Below, in pieces: positions 45,609-54,936 of a DNA stretch of 64,000 nt. The DNA lies in the NCBI GenBank assembly GCA_030123605.1, contig CP126123.1, positions 3,266,001 to 3,330,000 of the forward strand. Reading direction: 5' to 3'. The stretch comes from Nitrospira sp. Its GTDB lineage: Bacteria > Nitrospirota > Nitrospiria > Nitrospirales > Nitrospiraceae. The translations under genes were made by a program, and so were the position numbers. A model generated the notes under the pieces. That model saw only the letters and a program-made list of their open reading frames with translations, did not search any database and was not told where the DNA came from. Numbering within the stretch: the stretch's first letter is position 1; the number at the start of each line of letters is the position of its first letter.

Positions 45609-47960
45609 TCAGCCCACGGTGATAGGCATCAGCGTCATGGTGTCGTTGCCGAAGATGTCGATGACTTTAACGGCGATAATGTAGCGGCCCGGTTTATCGT
45701 ATGTGTGGCTAGCGGTCTTCAACTCAAGATCGCGGCTCTGGCGGGTGCGGAAGCTCTGCCACTCGTTCTCGAAGATGTAGGCTCCGGTCCAACGCTCTTC
45801 GAAATCGTCGGCGGCTAATTCGAGTTCTCGTTGGTCAGGCTCCTGTCCCGGCAGGAAGCCCTGTACCCCACCGAGGCCGGTGCCATGCTGGACCTTGATG
45901 ATTTCTTTTCGGCTTTCGTAATTGAAGTCGACCGCCCAGTAGTCCACCCAATCGGTCCACTTCTTCGTGAGCACCTCGCGACTGACGACCCCCTGTTTGT
46001 CTTTGCTGATTTTGATGAGCTTGCCCGCCTCGCACACCACCTCGCTCTTGCCCTCTTTCAGCTCAGCGGCGATGGATTCGACGAGTCCCTGTGAGTAGTA
46101 GACGGAGAAATCCGTCAGTTCGACGGCAAGCGCGAGTTTGTCTTTCCTGTCGAATCGAGGCGTGACTTCGATGTAGGCCACGTCGTGAAAGCGCACCTGG
46201 CCCTTCTCGACGGCGCGTTTGTCGAACACTTCCGGCGGAATGGTCTTAGGCGAGAGGTCGATGCCTTTTTGTTTTGCCTCCTCGAGCGCGGCGGGAAAGA
46301 GGCCCATCTCGAACTCGAAAGCTAGCACGTCCACACGGGAGGAACCACGCTTGCGGCATTCCGTAATGACTTCTTCAATGAAGAGTCGCCCGACCGGCAA
46401 GTTGATTGGGCCGACGACGACCAAACGCCCGCCATGCTTACCATGGAAGAAGCTGGTGTCCGGTAGCGGCTCCGCACGATAGGCCTTCAGGATCAGTTCA
46501 CGGAATTCCGCCTCTTTCTTCGCCAGCGCCTCTTCTTTCTTCTTCCCGCTAAGACGACCCGAGACATTGAGATAGGCCTGGCGTTCGTAACGCCCTAGGT
46601 TCAGCACTTCGAAGGCGCGGAAGGGTTTACCGGAGGCTTTCAACTCACGCTGGACTTGGATCAGACGTTTCCGCGTGGTGTGAATACCGAACTTTCCAAG
46701 ATCAGTAGCAATCCATTTGCGCCCGAGCTTTTCCGCCACCGCGGCAGTCGTGCCGCTGCCGCAGAAGAAGTCTGCGACCAAATCGCCTTCATTGCTGCTC
46801 GTACGAATGAACCGTTCGATAAAAGATTCAGGCTTTTGTGTGGGATAGTCTAAGCGTTCGTTGGATAAGTTGTGCATTGCGCCTACATCGTCCCACATGT
46901 CCTGCAGTGGGACACCTGGAGCCTCGTGTTCAAAGAATTTCAGACGTGGCATTCCAGCCTTGTCCTTAGGCCAGTGAATGCGACCTTGACCATCAAGCTC
47001 ATCCATTTTGTCCTTAGTCATCGCCCAGCAACGGCTACCAGTTGGCGTGATTCCCTTCCACGCGTAAATCTGTCCACTTGAAGCCCGTGCCATTGAGGCA
47101 GTGAGATCTCGTCGAGCATAACGGCGGCCGTTCTCATCAACTTGGTCAAAGAAAAGATCAATGTAGGCCTTGTCGTATTTCGCGTATTGTTGATTCCAAA
47201 TCCAATGGTCACTCTTGGTGAGAAAAAAAACTGTATCGTGAATAGCGCCATAGTTATTTGTGACGTTTGCGTGAGCTGACGTGCGCTTCCAAATCATTTC
47301 TGTGCGACTGTTGTCACGACCGAAGACTTCTTCAGCTATGATACGGATGAGATGGCTTACTTTTGAGCCAATATGAATGTAGATACTCCCCTCGCTGTGC
47401 ATCAAATCTCGCATCAGAATCAGCCGCTCATAGATCATCGCGATGAAGGAATCCGCGCCGCGTCCCCACGTATCGCGGTAGGCGATTTGCTCCAGCAGAT
47501 TCGGCTCCTTGTGGAAGGTCTCGCCGCCGATCTCGATATCCATGCTGAAGTCCGCGCCCACGTCGAAGGGCGGGTCGATATAGATGAGCTTGAGGCCGCC
47601 GGCCTCCTCGATCTGACGGCGGAGCGCTCCGGCCTTGAGCGATGAGAGAATCAGCTTGTTGTCGCCCCAGATGAGCTTATTGGTCCAGCCTTTGACCTGC
47701 CGCCCGCCAATGTCGTAGCTGAGTTCTTCCTGATCGCGCTGTTCTTTTCTGGGCTCGTCGATGTGTTCGAGCGTCTGAAACGGCAGTACGGCGGTGCAGA
47801 CTTCGCGAGATTTGCCGTTCCAAACGAGTTCGACTTCGCGCTTGTCGGCGAATAGCAGAAAGCGGTACTTCTCCGGCAGCGGCTTGCCCTGCTCGATGAG
47901 CTTGATGAGGTCGCGCTTTTCGGCGTCGGAGAGCTCGTAGTGGGCGGCTTCGCGGGCCAT
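45609..47960 (-). CDS. mod: Type III-like DNA methyltransferase (Mod)
   Basis: 783 aa from the ATG at 47960, with GGAG close by. N6-adenine methyltransferase motifs: motif IV as DPPF (LIYIDPPFDVGADF, near residue 130) and FxGxG as FFCGSGTT (near residue 400), in the DPPY-first order of beta-class Mod proteins, with target recognition in between. The C-terminal 250 residues include a Zn-free beta-rich part. It probably methylates one strand of an asymmetric site for the Res protein upstream. Confidence 0.88.
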   Translation of the reverse strand: MAREAAHYELSDAEKRDLIKLIEQGKPLPEKYRFLLFADKREVELVWNGKSREVCTAVLPFQTLEHIDEPRKEQRDQEELSYDIGGRQVKGWTNKLIWGDNKLILSSLKAGALRRQIEEAGGLKLIYIDPPFDVGADFSMDIEIGGETFHKEPNLLEQIAYRDTWGRGADSFIAMIYERLILMRDLMHSEGSIYIHIGSKVSHLIRIIAEEVFGRDNSRTEMIWKRTSAHANVTNNYGAIHDTVFFLTKSDHWIWNQQYAKYDKAYIDLFFDQVDENGRRYARRDLTASMARASSGQIYAWKGITPTGSRCWAMTKDKMDELDGQGRIHWPKDKAGMPRLKFFEHEAPGVPLQDMWDDVGAMHNLSNERLDYPTQKPESFIERFIRTSSNEGDLVADFFCGSGTTAAVAEKLGRKWIATDLGKFGIHTTRKRLIQVQRELKASGKPFRAFEVLNLGRYERQAYLNVSGRLSGKKKEEALAKKEAEFRELILKAYRAEPLPDTSFFHGKHGGRLVVVGPINLPVGRLFIEEVITECRKRGSSRVDVLAFEFEMGLFPAALEEAKQKGIDLSPKTIPPEVFDKRAVEKGQVRFHDVAYIEVTPRFDRKDKLALAVELTDFSVYYSQGLVESIAAELKEGKSEVVCEAGKLIKISKDKQGVVSREVLTKKWTDWVDYWAVDFNYESRKEIIKVQHGTGLGGVQGFLPGQEPDQRELELAADDFEERWTGAYIFENEWQSFRTRQSRDLELKTASHTYDKPGRYIIAVKVIDIFGNDTMTLMPITVG

Positions 47961-48061
47961 GGGGACTCCAGTCAATTAACCGTCAATTAAGATTTCCTTG
48001 TAACCAGCACAGGTTAGCGGCGGGGGCTCTCGCCGTCATGATCTTCCAGTCAATTGAACGG

Positions 48062-49534
48062 TCAGGCCCAAAAAGGAACGTACTTGGCATACTTTTTCCC
48101 CTGCTGGAGGTCTTCTGGTTTGATAAGACCGTCTTTGATGGCGTCGCTAATGATGCGAGAGGCCATCGCTTTATTGGGTTCGGAGATGCCCAGCCGCGCC
48201 CGCAAGGTGGAATTGGTCATCGGGTCACGTTCTACATACCGCAGGCAAGCATGCAGATAACAGGCACGGGTGCGGTCGGCGCGGTCCATCTGCCGCAATG
48301 GGCGATGCGTAAAGAGGACTGCCCGCGTGAACCCATCAGGGCTTTCGAAGAGCGGCGCTGGCAGTTGATGCTGCTCAGTTTCGGCCACGACCTTGTCTAC
48401 CCCGCTGCCGCGTTCCTCGCATACCCCCAGGCGGCGCATGAATGACGCAATGGTTTCATTGCGCGAGAGAGGAGGACTGTCAAGGAAGCGTTCAGTTTTG
48501 ACCAACGGTGCCCCAGGGTTCGTAATCTCTAGGCGGTCGGAGAATATTTCGATCATCGGTCCGGTACCGGTGACGGAGAAATCTTGGTGAATAAGCGCAT
48601 TGGGAACGAGTTCGCGGATGGCTGGTTCGGGATACAGGGGAACTTCTCGCCGGATTCCATGATCGACCACTTCGTTGCGCGGAAGAAGCGCGTTCAGATG
48701 GTCCAGTACGTTTTTGAAACCTGCCGCGTAGCCTTTGCGAATCACTTGCTCGCGAACCGTTTTTAGCCGCCCTTTGCCTTCATATACCACGATGCGGACG
48801 GCCTTTCTGGCAAGTGGTCTAAATTCGTCTAAGTTGCGGGCAAAGAGAACAGCTCCGAGATTTAGGATGTCCCATTTCCCTGCAGCATCCCGGGCAACCA
48901 TACGTTCGCTGGCCAGTCGAGCGAGGATCTTTTCACGATCTGTTGGCAACGGTTGCTCCAACAATTCAAAGAATACAGGGTAATCGAGCAGTGACAGTAC
49001 GTCAGCAGAATCCACGTGCCGGCGAGCGGGTAACTCCTCGAAGGGAGTAGTATCGAATACACGCCAGAGTTTTTGTTCGATTTGTTGGTGATCCTTGAGC
49101 TTCTGCCGGTACGAGCCGACGCGAATGAACTCTATGCCCTGAAACTGCACAGGGCGCCCAGAGGCACGCGGAATTTCAAGAATCACAACAGACTTACCCT
49201 CATAATCCAGTTCGTGGAATTGAAAGTGCAGTTTGGGAGTAAGAAGCCGGGTCAACCAGTTTTCCAGGTCCTCATTGCCGACCTTTGTTCTGCCTGGGTA
49301 AAACGTTGTGCCCACCACTTCGCGGCTCCCATCCTTCACGCCCCAGACGAGGTACCCGCTAGCCTGGCTTTGTAGGGCGGCCGTATTGCTCAAGGCGGAC
49401 AAGTATTCGCCAATATCCTCAGGATTGGCATTGTTTTCCTTGAACTCGACCCAGCCTGTTTCAGTCGGTAGCTTGCACAGCTCGATGAGCAGACGATGCA
49501 AATAGTCTTGAGTGGGAGCGCCCTTCATGTTCAT
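48062..49534 (-). CDS. AlbA/Schlafen-type ATP-binding protein
   Basis: 490 aa. The N-terminal AlbA_2 (Schlafen AAA_4-like) domain: GWVEFKENNANPEDIGEYLSALSNTAALQSQASGYLVWGVKDG. The C-terminal part resembles HATPase_c_4 (ELVPNALIHQDFSVTGTGPMIEIFSDRLEITNPG; EERGSGVDKV) and a winged helix. The start overlaps the res stop by 4 bases and mod lies 101 bases downstream, so it is the middle gene of the restriction operon. Its role in the system is unknown. Confidence 0.8.
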   Translation of the reverse strand: MNMKGAPTQDYLHRLLIELCKLPTETGWVEFKENNANPEDIGEYLSALSNTAALQSQASGYLVWGVKDGSREVVGTTFYPGRTKVGNEDLENWLTRLLTPKLHFQFHELDYEGKSVVILEIPRASGRPVQFQGIEFIRVGSYRQKLKDHQQIEQKLWRVFDTTPFEELPARRHVDSADVLSLLDYPVFFELLEQPLPTDREKILARLASERMVARDAAGKWDILNLGAVLFARNLDEFRPLARKAVRIVVYEGKGRLKTVREQVIRKGYAAGFKNVLDHLNALLPRNEVVDHGIRREVPLYPEPAIRELVPNALIHQDFSVTGTGPMIEIFSDRLEITNPGAPLVKTERFLDSPPLSRNETIASFMRRLGVCEERGSGVDKVVAETEQHQLPAPLFESPDGFTRAVLFTHRPLRQMDRADRTRACYLHACLRYVERDPMTNSTLRARLGISEPNKAMASRIISDAIKDGLIKPEDLQQGKKYAKYVPFWA

Positions 49535-52239
49535 GGATTGTATTGCGTAAAGCTGGACACCAGCCCGAGGAACGTGGTCGGTGAATGTTTTTCAAACCCG
49601 GTTTGATCGACAAAGACATACTGGTACCGTTGCCCGTTCCCCTCTGCTGCGGTCGCGTCGGCGCACCACTGCCGGAGCCTGGCCATCTTTTGCGGCAAAT
49701 CTAGCTCTTCGCGCCCCTTCGTTTCCACGATCCACACCACGCCGTCTGTCGTACGGACAAGAAAATCCGGCGTATAGGTGGAGAGGTCACCGTCGGCCTT
49801 CACATAGTCGAGCTTGAAGCCAACCGCAAGGTAGTTTTTGGCGAACGCTGCCACATCTTTGGCGGACTCCAGAAAGGCTGCAAACGACAGCTCGAACCCG
49901 CCGGAGTGTGGCTCGCCGACCGTTTTGGTGAAGATGGACTTGCTCGCGGTGAGAAATGGACGATGCTCAGTTCGAAAGGGCCGTGTCTCGCGCAGGCGAA
50001 TCCGAGCTTCAATGCGCGTGGTACCGGTGTCTTGAATGGTGAGCGCGTTGATGGCGGTTTTGAAGGTATCGTAGAGCGTCTTGGCGACCTCCGGCTCGGA
50101 CAGGTTACGCAGTACTACCGGATCTTCCAGATGCACCGGGGATTCGACAAACAAATACTCCCGCATGAAGGCTTTCATCTTTCCGTAGAGCACGTCGTAG
50201 CCCCCGACAAGGCGAAGGTCTTTCATGAGTTGCCGGGCAAAGAAGGCGACAACAGAACGGTAGTCGGCGGGACCAGAGCCATCGAGTTGGATGGTGTGGT
50301 GCACTTCGGCATCGAGCATCGTCTTGAAGACAATGTCCCGGGTTTCTTCCGGAGTAAACGGCTTAAGCGGAAGACGGACGTTGTGTAAGGCCGCCGGATC
50401 GAGGGCGTCGAGATCCTTATAGTCTCGCTGGAAACGGCGGCTGAGTTTCGGGAGGGGAATGTCCAATGCGTCAAGGTTTTTGGCGGGGTTTTCTTTATCC
50501 ACTTCGACGATCAATGAGTCCTGACGAGCAGCACCTCCGCCCATCGGTACGCGTTCGAAGCTGACGCCCTCTGTCTGGATGGATTCGACGAACTCCATGA
50601 AGGCGGGGGTGCCCATGACAGAGACGGTTTCTTTCGTGTCGGAGCCGAAATACATTCGTCGAAGACCTCGCCCTAGCGTTTGTTCCGGCAGGATATTGCT
50701 CTGCGCGGCATAGGCGCGAAGGCCGCAGATGACGGTCACGTTGCGTACATCCCACCCTTCCTTAAGCATGAGCACAGAGACGATAGCTTTGTAGGGACTT
50801 CGCCACGTGTCGATCTCGTTGGATTCCTTGCGGAGCTTCTTGAGTTCTTCTTCTTTCTTGCCAGAGGCGGCCTCTGAGATTTCTCCATTATTCTTGGTGT
50901 GAATGACCAGGACTGCACCTTGCAGCTCTGGGCAGATCTTTTCGAGATAGGCGCCCACATCGTCGCAATTGCGGGTGTCGTCTACCATAACGAAGAGCAC
51001 GGCTTTCTTGCCGAGCGCTTGGTGTTCGGCAAAGCTCTTTCGCCACTCCTCGATGCCCAGCTTCAGATAGTCATCGTATTTCTCGGTGAACAGGGCGCTT
51101 GTTCGCTCCGTCAGCCTGGCGCGGCTGGTGGCGTCCGGCAGAATGGGATGCTTCACCACATTTTGATGAATCGCCTCGACCAGGGGGTAGTCGGAGACGG
51201 TATGCACGAAGATTGCCCCATTATTGTGACGTGGCGTGGCGGTCACATCGACTTGCAGTGCCAGGCGCCGGTCTTTCTGAAGCATCCTATGGTGAATGTC
51301 CTGAATGGATTTGAACCAGGCCATCTTAGGGGCGTGAATATGGTGCGCTTCATCGTTAAAGACGGCCAATTCTTCAATCTCTCGCACGAGTTCGCCGAGA
51401 TCAGTTTGGCTGTCGGTGGTTTTGCCGACTGGTTTGGGGCCGAACGGTGCAAGGAAATAGTCGCGCAGGTCATCATCTTCCAATGACGGGTCGGCGACTT
51501 CGCCGAGAAAGACGCGATGGATGTTCGTTAAAAATAGATTGCCGATCTCGCGGACGACCCGCACATCGTCTTGGATGTGCAAGGTCAGTTGAAAGTCATC
51601 CCGCCAGTTGCGGCTCTCGTATCCATTGCCGGGCAGGATGGGGTCATTGAAAAAGATCCTGAGCCCATCGAAATCGGCCCGCAATCGATCGAGCACAATG
51701 ATGTTTGGTGCAACGACAAGGAAGTTGCGCGAGAGGTCGGAATCGGTTTCATACAGCTTATGAAAGAAGCTCCAGGCGATGAGGAGGGAGAGTACTTTGG
51801 TTTTTCCGGCTCCAGTCGCCATTTTCAGCACGTAGCGGGGCCAGTCCTCGTCGAACATGCCGGAGGATACTGCGCCCGAAGCATCGAACCGGAGCAAGTC
51901 GTACTTGTCGCGAGCCCGGCGGACTTCAAAGAGCCAGATGACCGTCTCGACCGCTTCGCGTTGGGCGAAATAGTAGCGGAATGGGGAGAGTGATCCGTCC
52001 GCATTCTCGATGAGATGCTCCGTTTCGAACCAATGGCGAAGCAGTGCCGCTGAGGTGAAAGATGCACCGGGGTAATGGGCCGTTCGCCAGGCGTGGACTT
52101 TCTCACGCACTTTTGCCACAAGCGGCGGCAGCAGCTTCTCATAAGCCGTGCTGCGAAGCGCTTCATCAGCCGGAAACCAGCGCTGGTGCGGGAGGAGAGG
52201 CTCGTAAGGAGAAAAAGGAAAATCAGGGTGTAGCGACAT
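49531..52239 (-). CDS. res: Type III-like restriction endonuclease/helicase (Res)
   Basis: 902 aa from the ATG at 52239. SF2 helicase motifs: Walker A KMATGAGKTKV (about residue 140), DEAH box FNDEAHHIH (about 290), and motif VI LGRGLRRMYFG. The C-terminal PD-(D/E)xK nuclease is visible: YTPDFLVRTTDGVVWIVETKGREEL. It cuts unmodified DNA with the Mod protein. The stop overlaps the AlbA/Schlafen-type gene by 4 bases; promoter likely in 52240-52400. Confidence 0.88.
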   Translation of the reverse strand: MSLHPDFPFSPYEPLLPHQRWFPADEALRSTAYEKLLPPLVAKVREKVHAWRTAHYPGASFTSAALLRHWFETEHLIENADGSLSPFRYYFAQREAVETVIWLFEVRRARDKYDLLRFDASGAVSSGMFDEDWPRYVLKMATGAGKTKVLSLLIAWSFFHKLYETDSDLSRNFLVVAPNIIVLDRLRADFDGLRIFFNDPILPGNGYESRNWRDDFQLTLHIQDDVRVVREIGNLFLTNIHRVFLGEVADPSLEDDDLRDYFLAPFGPKPVGKTTDSQTDLGELVREIEELAVFNDEAHHIHAPKMAWFKSIQDIHHRMLQKDRRLALQVDVTATPRHNNGAIFVHTVSDYPLVEAIHQNVVKHPILPDATSRARLTERTSALFTEKYDDYLKLGIEEWRKSFAEHQALGKKAVLFVMVDDTRNCDDVGAYLEKICPELQGAVLVIHTKNNGEISEAASGKKEEELKKLRKESNEIDTWRSPYKAIVSVLMLKEGWDVRNVTVICGLRAYAAQSNILPEQTLGRGLRRMYFGSDTKETVSVMGTPAFMEFVESIQTEGVSFERVPMGGGAARQDSLIVEVDKENPAKNLDALDIPLPKLSRRFQRDYKDLDALDPAALHNVRLPLKPFTPEETRDIVFKTMLDAEVHHTIQLDGSGPADYRSVVAFFARQLMKDLRLVGGYDVLYGKMKAFMREYLFVESPVHLEDPVVLRNLSEPEVAKTLYDTFKTAINALTIQDTGTTRIEARIRLRETRPFRTEHRPFLTASKSIFTKTVGEPHSGGFELSFAAFLESAKDVAAFAKNYLAVGFKLDYVKADGDLSTYTPDFLVRTTDGVVWIVETKGREELDLPQKMARLRQWCADATAAEGNGQRYQYVFVDQTGFEKHSPTTFLGLVSSFTQYNP

Positions 52240-52705
52240 AGTAATTCCAAGCACCAATGCATGTCAGGGTGCGAAGATTACCCGTTTGTCCACCGGAATG
52301 CACGTAGGTTTAGAGGAGGAACTGGAAGTAGCAGTCTAGATGTAAGCCCCCATGAGCTTCGGCCCCAATTAGAATTTGCAAGATGTCTAAAACTTCTTAT
52401 TCTGCTTGCCGGATATGGTGGGATCGGAGATCAAGTTCCTGGGGTCTTTTGTGCCCCCAAAGGGGGTAATCCTGGCTCAACCTTAAGGACGACGGATGTA
52501 TTACTCATTGAATGCCATCCACCGCTAGCAGCCAGAAGAAACTCGTGTAAGTTTCGTGTGCTAGATTTGTGCTAGAAAATGTCAGAACGCTCAATATTGG
52601 TTCGAACTAACAGAATCTTTAGAGAGTCGTTAACTACTCGATTTAGAAGATAAAACGGGGAAACCTTCGCAAAATCAAGCCATTGTTAAAACTGCCTTGG
52701 ATCGA
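52240..52705. other. Right-end spacer of the island
   Basis: About 465 bases with no supported gene. It should contain the promoter of the restriction operon. It holds the direct pair TGTGCTAGA (52557-52565 and 52568-52576), mirrored near the integrase at the left end. Confidence 0.3.
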
Positions 52706-52749
52706 CTCTCAAGGCTCAGACACGGGTTCAAATCCCGTTGGGACCACCA
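52706..52749 (+). repeat. attR: 44-bp copy of the tRNA-Glu 3' end
   Basis: Identical to 39796-39839, with no complete tRNA around it. It marks the right junction of the island; chromosome sequence resumes after it. Confidence 0.9.
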
Positions 52750-53145
52750 TACCAAGCTTGCTCGACCCGGAGCCCAGACGATTGCTCTGGGCGACGGGAT
52801 AAAGACCTCCAACAGTCTTCCCCCTGATAATCGCCTTTCGTACGACCCTGCGGCTCATTGGGCAAAGCCTGTTTCATGGTCGCCGCCGGATAAACCCCTC
52901 ACGTAGAATTTCTTTCGGCTCGCTCAGCCAAGAGTCCAGACGTTGCGCGCTGGCCTCCGCTTCCTCCGACCATCCCCGTCGTCCTCATCAAACTTTCATG
53001 TATTTTTCAGCGAATCTTCATGTTGTCGCCGTACCATCCGCCCTCCTGTCGCTGATGCGTCCGGTTTCCTTGCCATGAGCGCCCGGGTTATGCCGAACCG
53101 GCGCATGGCGTACAGGCGCCTCAACCACAAAAAGGAGAGGATGTT
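52750..53145. other. Intergenic region, no gene seen
   Basis: About 395 bases after the island junction. Only short frames without ribosome sites; no repeat or RNA was recognised. Confidence 0.3.
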
Positions 53146-53790
53146 ATGCGTATTGCCCATGTCAGCCCGTTTTTTGAAGAGGTGTCGATCGAGGGCGAAG
53201 GTTCGGAATCTCGCGGCGTCGCATTCCTGGCGAGGGGCCTGGTTCGATTCGGCCATGATGTCACGGTGTTCGCAAGTGGAGACAGCCGAGTATCAGGCTC
53301 ATTGGTTCCGGTTTCCCCGTTGGCGCTCCGACACTATCCGACCCCCAAACGTCACCTCTCGGAAGGGCTGGCGTTCCTCGCGCTTGACAAGGCATTCTCC
53401 GCCACTACTCCCTTCGACCTCATTCATGTGCATGCGGGGTTCGCCGCATTTCCGTTGATGCGTCGGAGTCCGCTTCCCACCGTGGCGACGGTGTATGGCT
53501 CGTTGGATGCGCCGGAAGTCGTCAAGGTCTATCGTGAGTTCAGAGAGTTGGCCTTGGTGGCGACGTCGATGGATCAAGTCCGACAATGCCCGGAACTCAA
53601 TTGGCAGGCCGTCGTCCCCTGGCACCTTCCACCGCGGCAGGACGGGCCTTGCACGGAGACGCTGGACGCTCTCGTCGAGACCGCAATGGCCTACACGGCG
53701 GTCTATGAACGGCTTGTGGCGGGATGGGCCGAGCGGCGACAGTCGTTTCAACCGCTCTATTCCTTCCAAGGAGCAGAGAGCCGGGTGTGA
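53146..53790 (+). CDS. Glycosyltransferase family 4 N-terminal domain (short protein)
   Basis: 214 aa. The GT4 donor-independent N-terminal domain is seen: MRIAHVSPFFEEV, GVAFLARGLVRFGHDVTVFASGDS, FDLIHVHAGFAAF and PTVATVYGSLDAPE. A GT4 enzyme needs a second domain of about 180 residues with the E-x7-E motif; it is absent, so the protein is truncated or regulatory. AAGGAGAGG precedes the ATG. No frameshifted remainder is seen downstream. Confidence 0.7.
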   Translation: MRIAHVSPFFEEVSIEGEGSESRGVAFLARGLVRFGHDVTVFASGDSRVSGSLVPVSPLALRHYPTPKRHLSEGLAFLALDKAFSATTPFDLIHVHAGFAAFPLMRRSPLPTVATVYGSLDAPEVVKVYREFRELALVATSMDQVRQCPELNWQAVVPWHLPPRQDGPCTETLDALVETAMAYTAVYERLVAGWAERRQSFQPLYSFQGAESRV

Positions 53791-53965
53791 TGACCCCATA
53801 CCGGTTACGGCGGTTTGATGTCAGCGCGTTCCGTTCGCCAACGAATCTTTGCGATGGAGGATGCCCAGGAATCCGGCCCGGTTCGACCACAACGGGAATA
53901 TAACGGAGCGAGAATCCTTCACAACGGTCTTTCTTCTGCACCGGTCGTTCTGATAGAAGTCTTGC

Positions 53966-54718
53966 ATGCTGGATTTAGTCGGCCTGGGTGTGATTGCCGG
54001 GGTCGTTCCGGTCTATCTCGGGATGCTGATGGCGCTGTTGCTCGGCAAGGTGCTGCCGCGCACCTGGGAGGGCGGGCTGATCGGAGTAGCGACCGGCGTG
54101 CTGGTCTACCTCTTTTTCGACCTGATGCATGAAGCCGTCGAATTGACGGGCGCGCGCGACGGGTTCTCATGGGTGTTGTTTCTGGGTAGCCTCGGTGTGA
54201 GCTTTGTCGGACTGGTGGTATTGGAGTCCAGTCAGGTCTTCGGCGGACGCGCGGGAAACCGAGTCCTGTCTCTTCCCTATATGATCGCGGTGGGAATGGG
54301 GTTGCACAACCTCGGCGAGGGTCTCGCGATCGGCGCCAGCTACGCGAGCGGGGCCTGGGCGCTCAGTCTGCTGCTGGTGGTCGGCTTCGGTTTGCATAAC
54401 GGCACCGAAGGATTCGGCATCGTGGGTGCGGCGGGGAAAACGCCGATCTCGTGGCGTGATGTTGTTTGGCTGGGGGCGATTGCCGGCCTTCCGACCTGCG
54501 TCGGAACGTTTCTCAGCGGTCAGGGGTTGTCTCCCTATTTCTCCATCTGCTTTTATACCTTGGCGGCCGGCTCGTTGCTCTATGTGATCCTCTCACTCAC
54601 GGTCATGTCCTACACGGCGACGCGTCGCCAGCAGGTGGCGGTGGGAATGTTCGCCGGCATCAGTTTCATGTATGTCACCGCCATGGTGCTCACGCTTGTG
54701 AGCGGCGTCCGAAGCTGA
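53966..54718 (+). CDS. ZIP-family metal transporter
   Basis: 250 aa with about eight transmembrane helices. The metal-binding motifs of ZIP proteins lie in helices IV and V: GLHNLGEGLAIG and GLHNGTEGFGI. It imports divalent metals (zinc, iron or manganese) across the inner membrane. The gene is single, preceded by a 175-base gap. Confidence 0.88.
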   Translation: MLDLVGLGVIAGVVPVYLGMLMALLLGKVLPRTWEGGLIGVATGVLVYLFFDLMHEAVELTGARDGFSWVLFLGSLGVSFVGLVVLESSQVFGGRAGNRVLSLPYMIAVGMGLHNLGEGLAIGASYASGAWALSLLLVVGFGLHNGTEGFGIVGAAGKTPISWRDVVWLGAIAGLPTCVGTFLSGQGLSPYFSICFYTLAAGSLLYVILSLTVMSYTATRRQQVAVGMFAGISFMYVTAMVLTLVSGVRS

Positions 54719-54936
54719 CGCGTTCGTCACTCCGCACATTGTCTTCCGGTACCTTCTGATCGCGCAGGGTCTGCATGTTCAGGCCCTGGATCGGGTATGG
54801 TTTTCAGGGCGAGCCGCCTTCTGGAAGGACAGAGCGAGAGGCGACCGGCCTTGCCTTGAATTGACCCCGTCACAGTCGGTTGTGTATAAAATGAGCTGCT
54901 CGATCGAAGATTGATGTGTTTCGGGAGGCGTTCATC

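Larger units (their letters stand above)
39840..52749. mobile_element. Integrative island in tRNA-Glu with a restriction system
   Basis: Bounded by the 44-bp direct repeat at 39796-39839 and 52706-52749. Contents in order: tyrosine integrase, excisionase-like HTH protein, Rep protein, an IS21 element, then mod, an AlbA/Schlafen-type gene and res. There are no structural phage genes. It is an integrative mobilisable or phage-like defence island; the Rep gene suggests it can replicate after excision. Confidence 0.88.
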
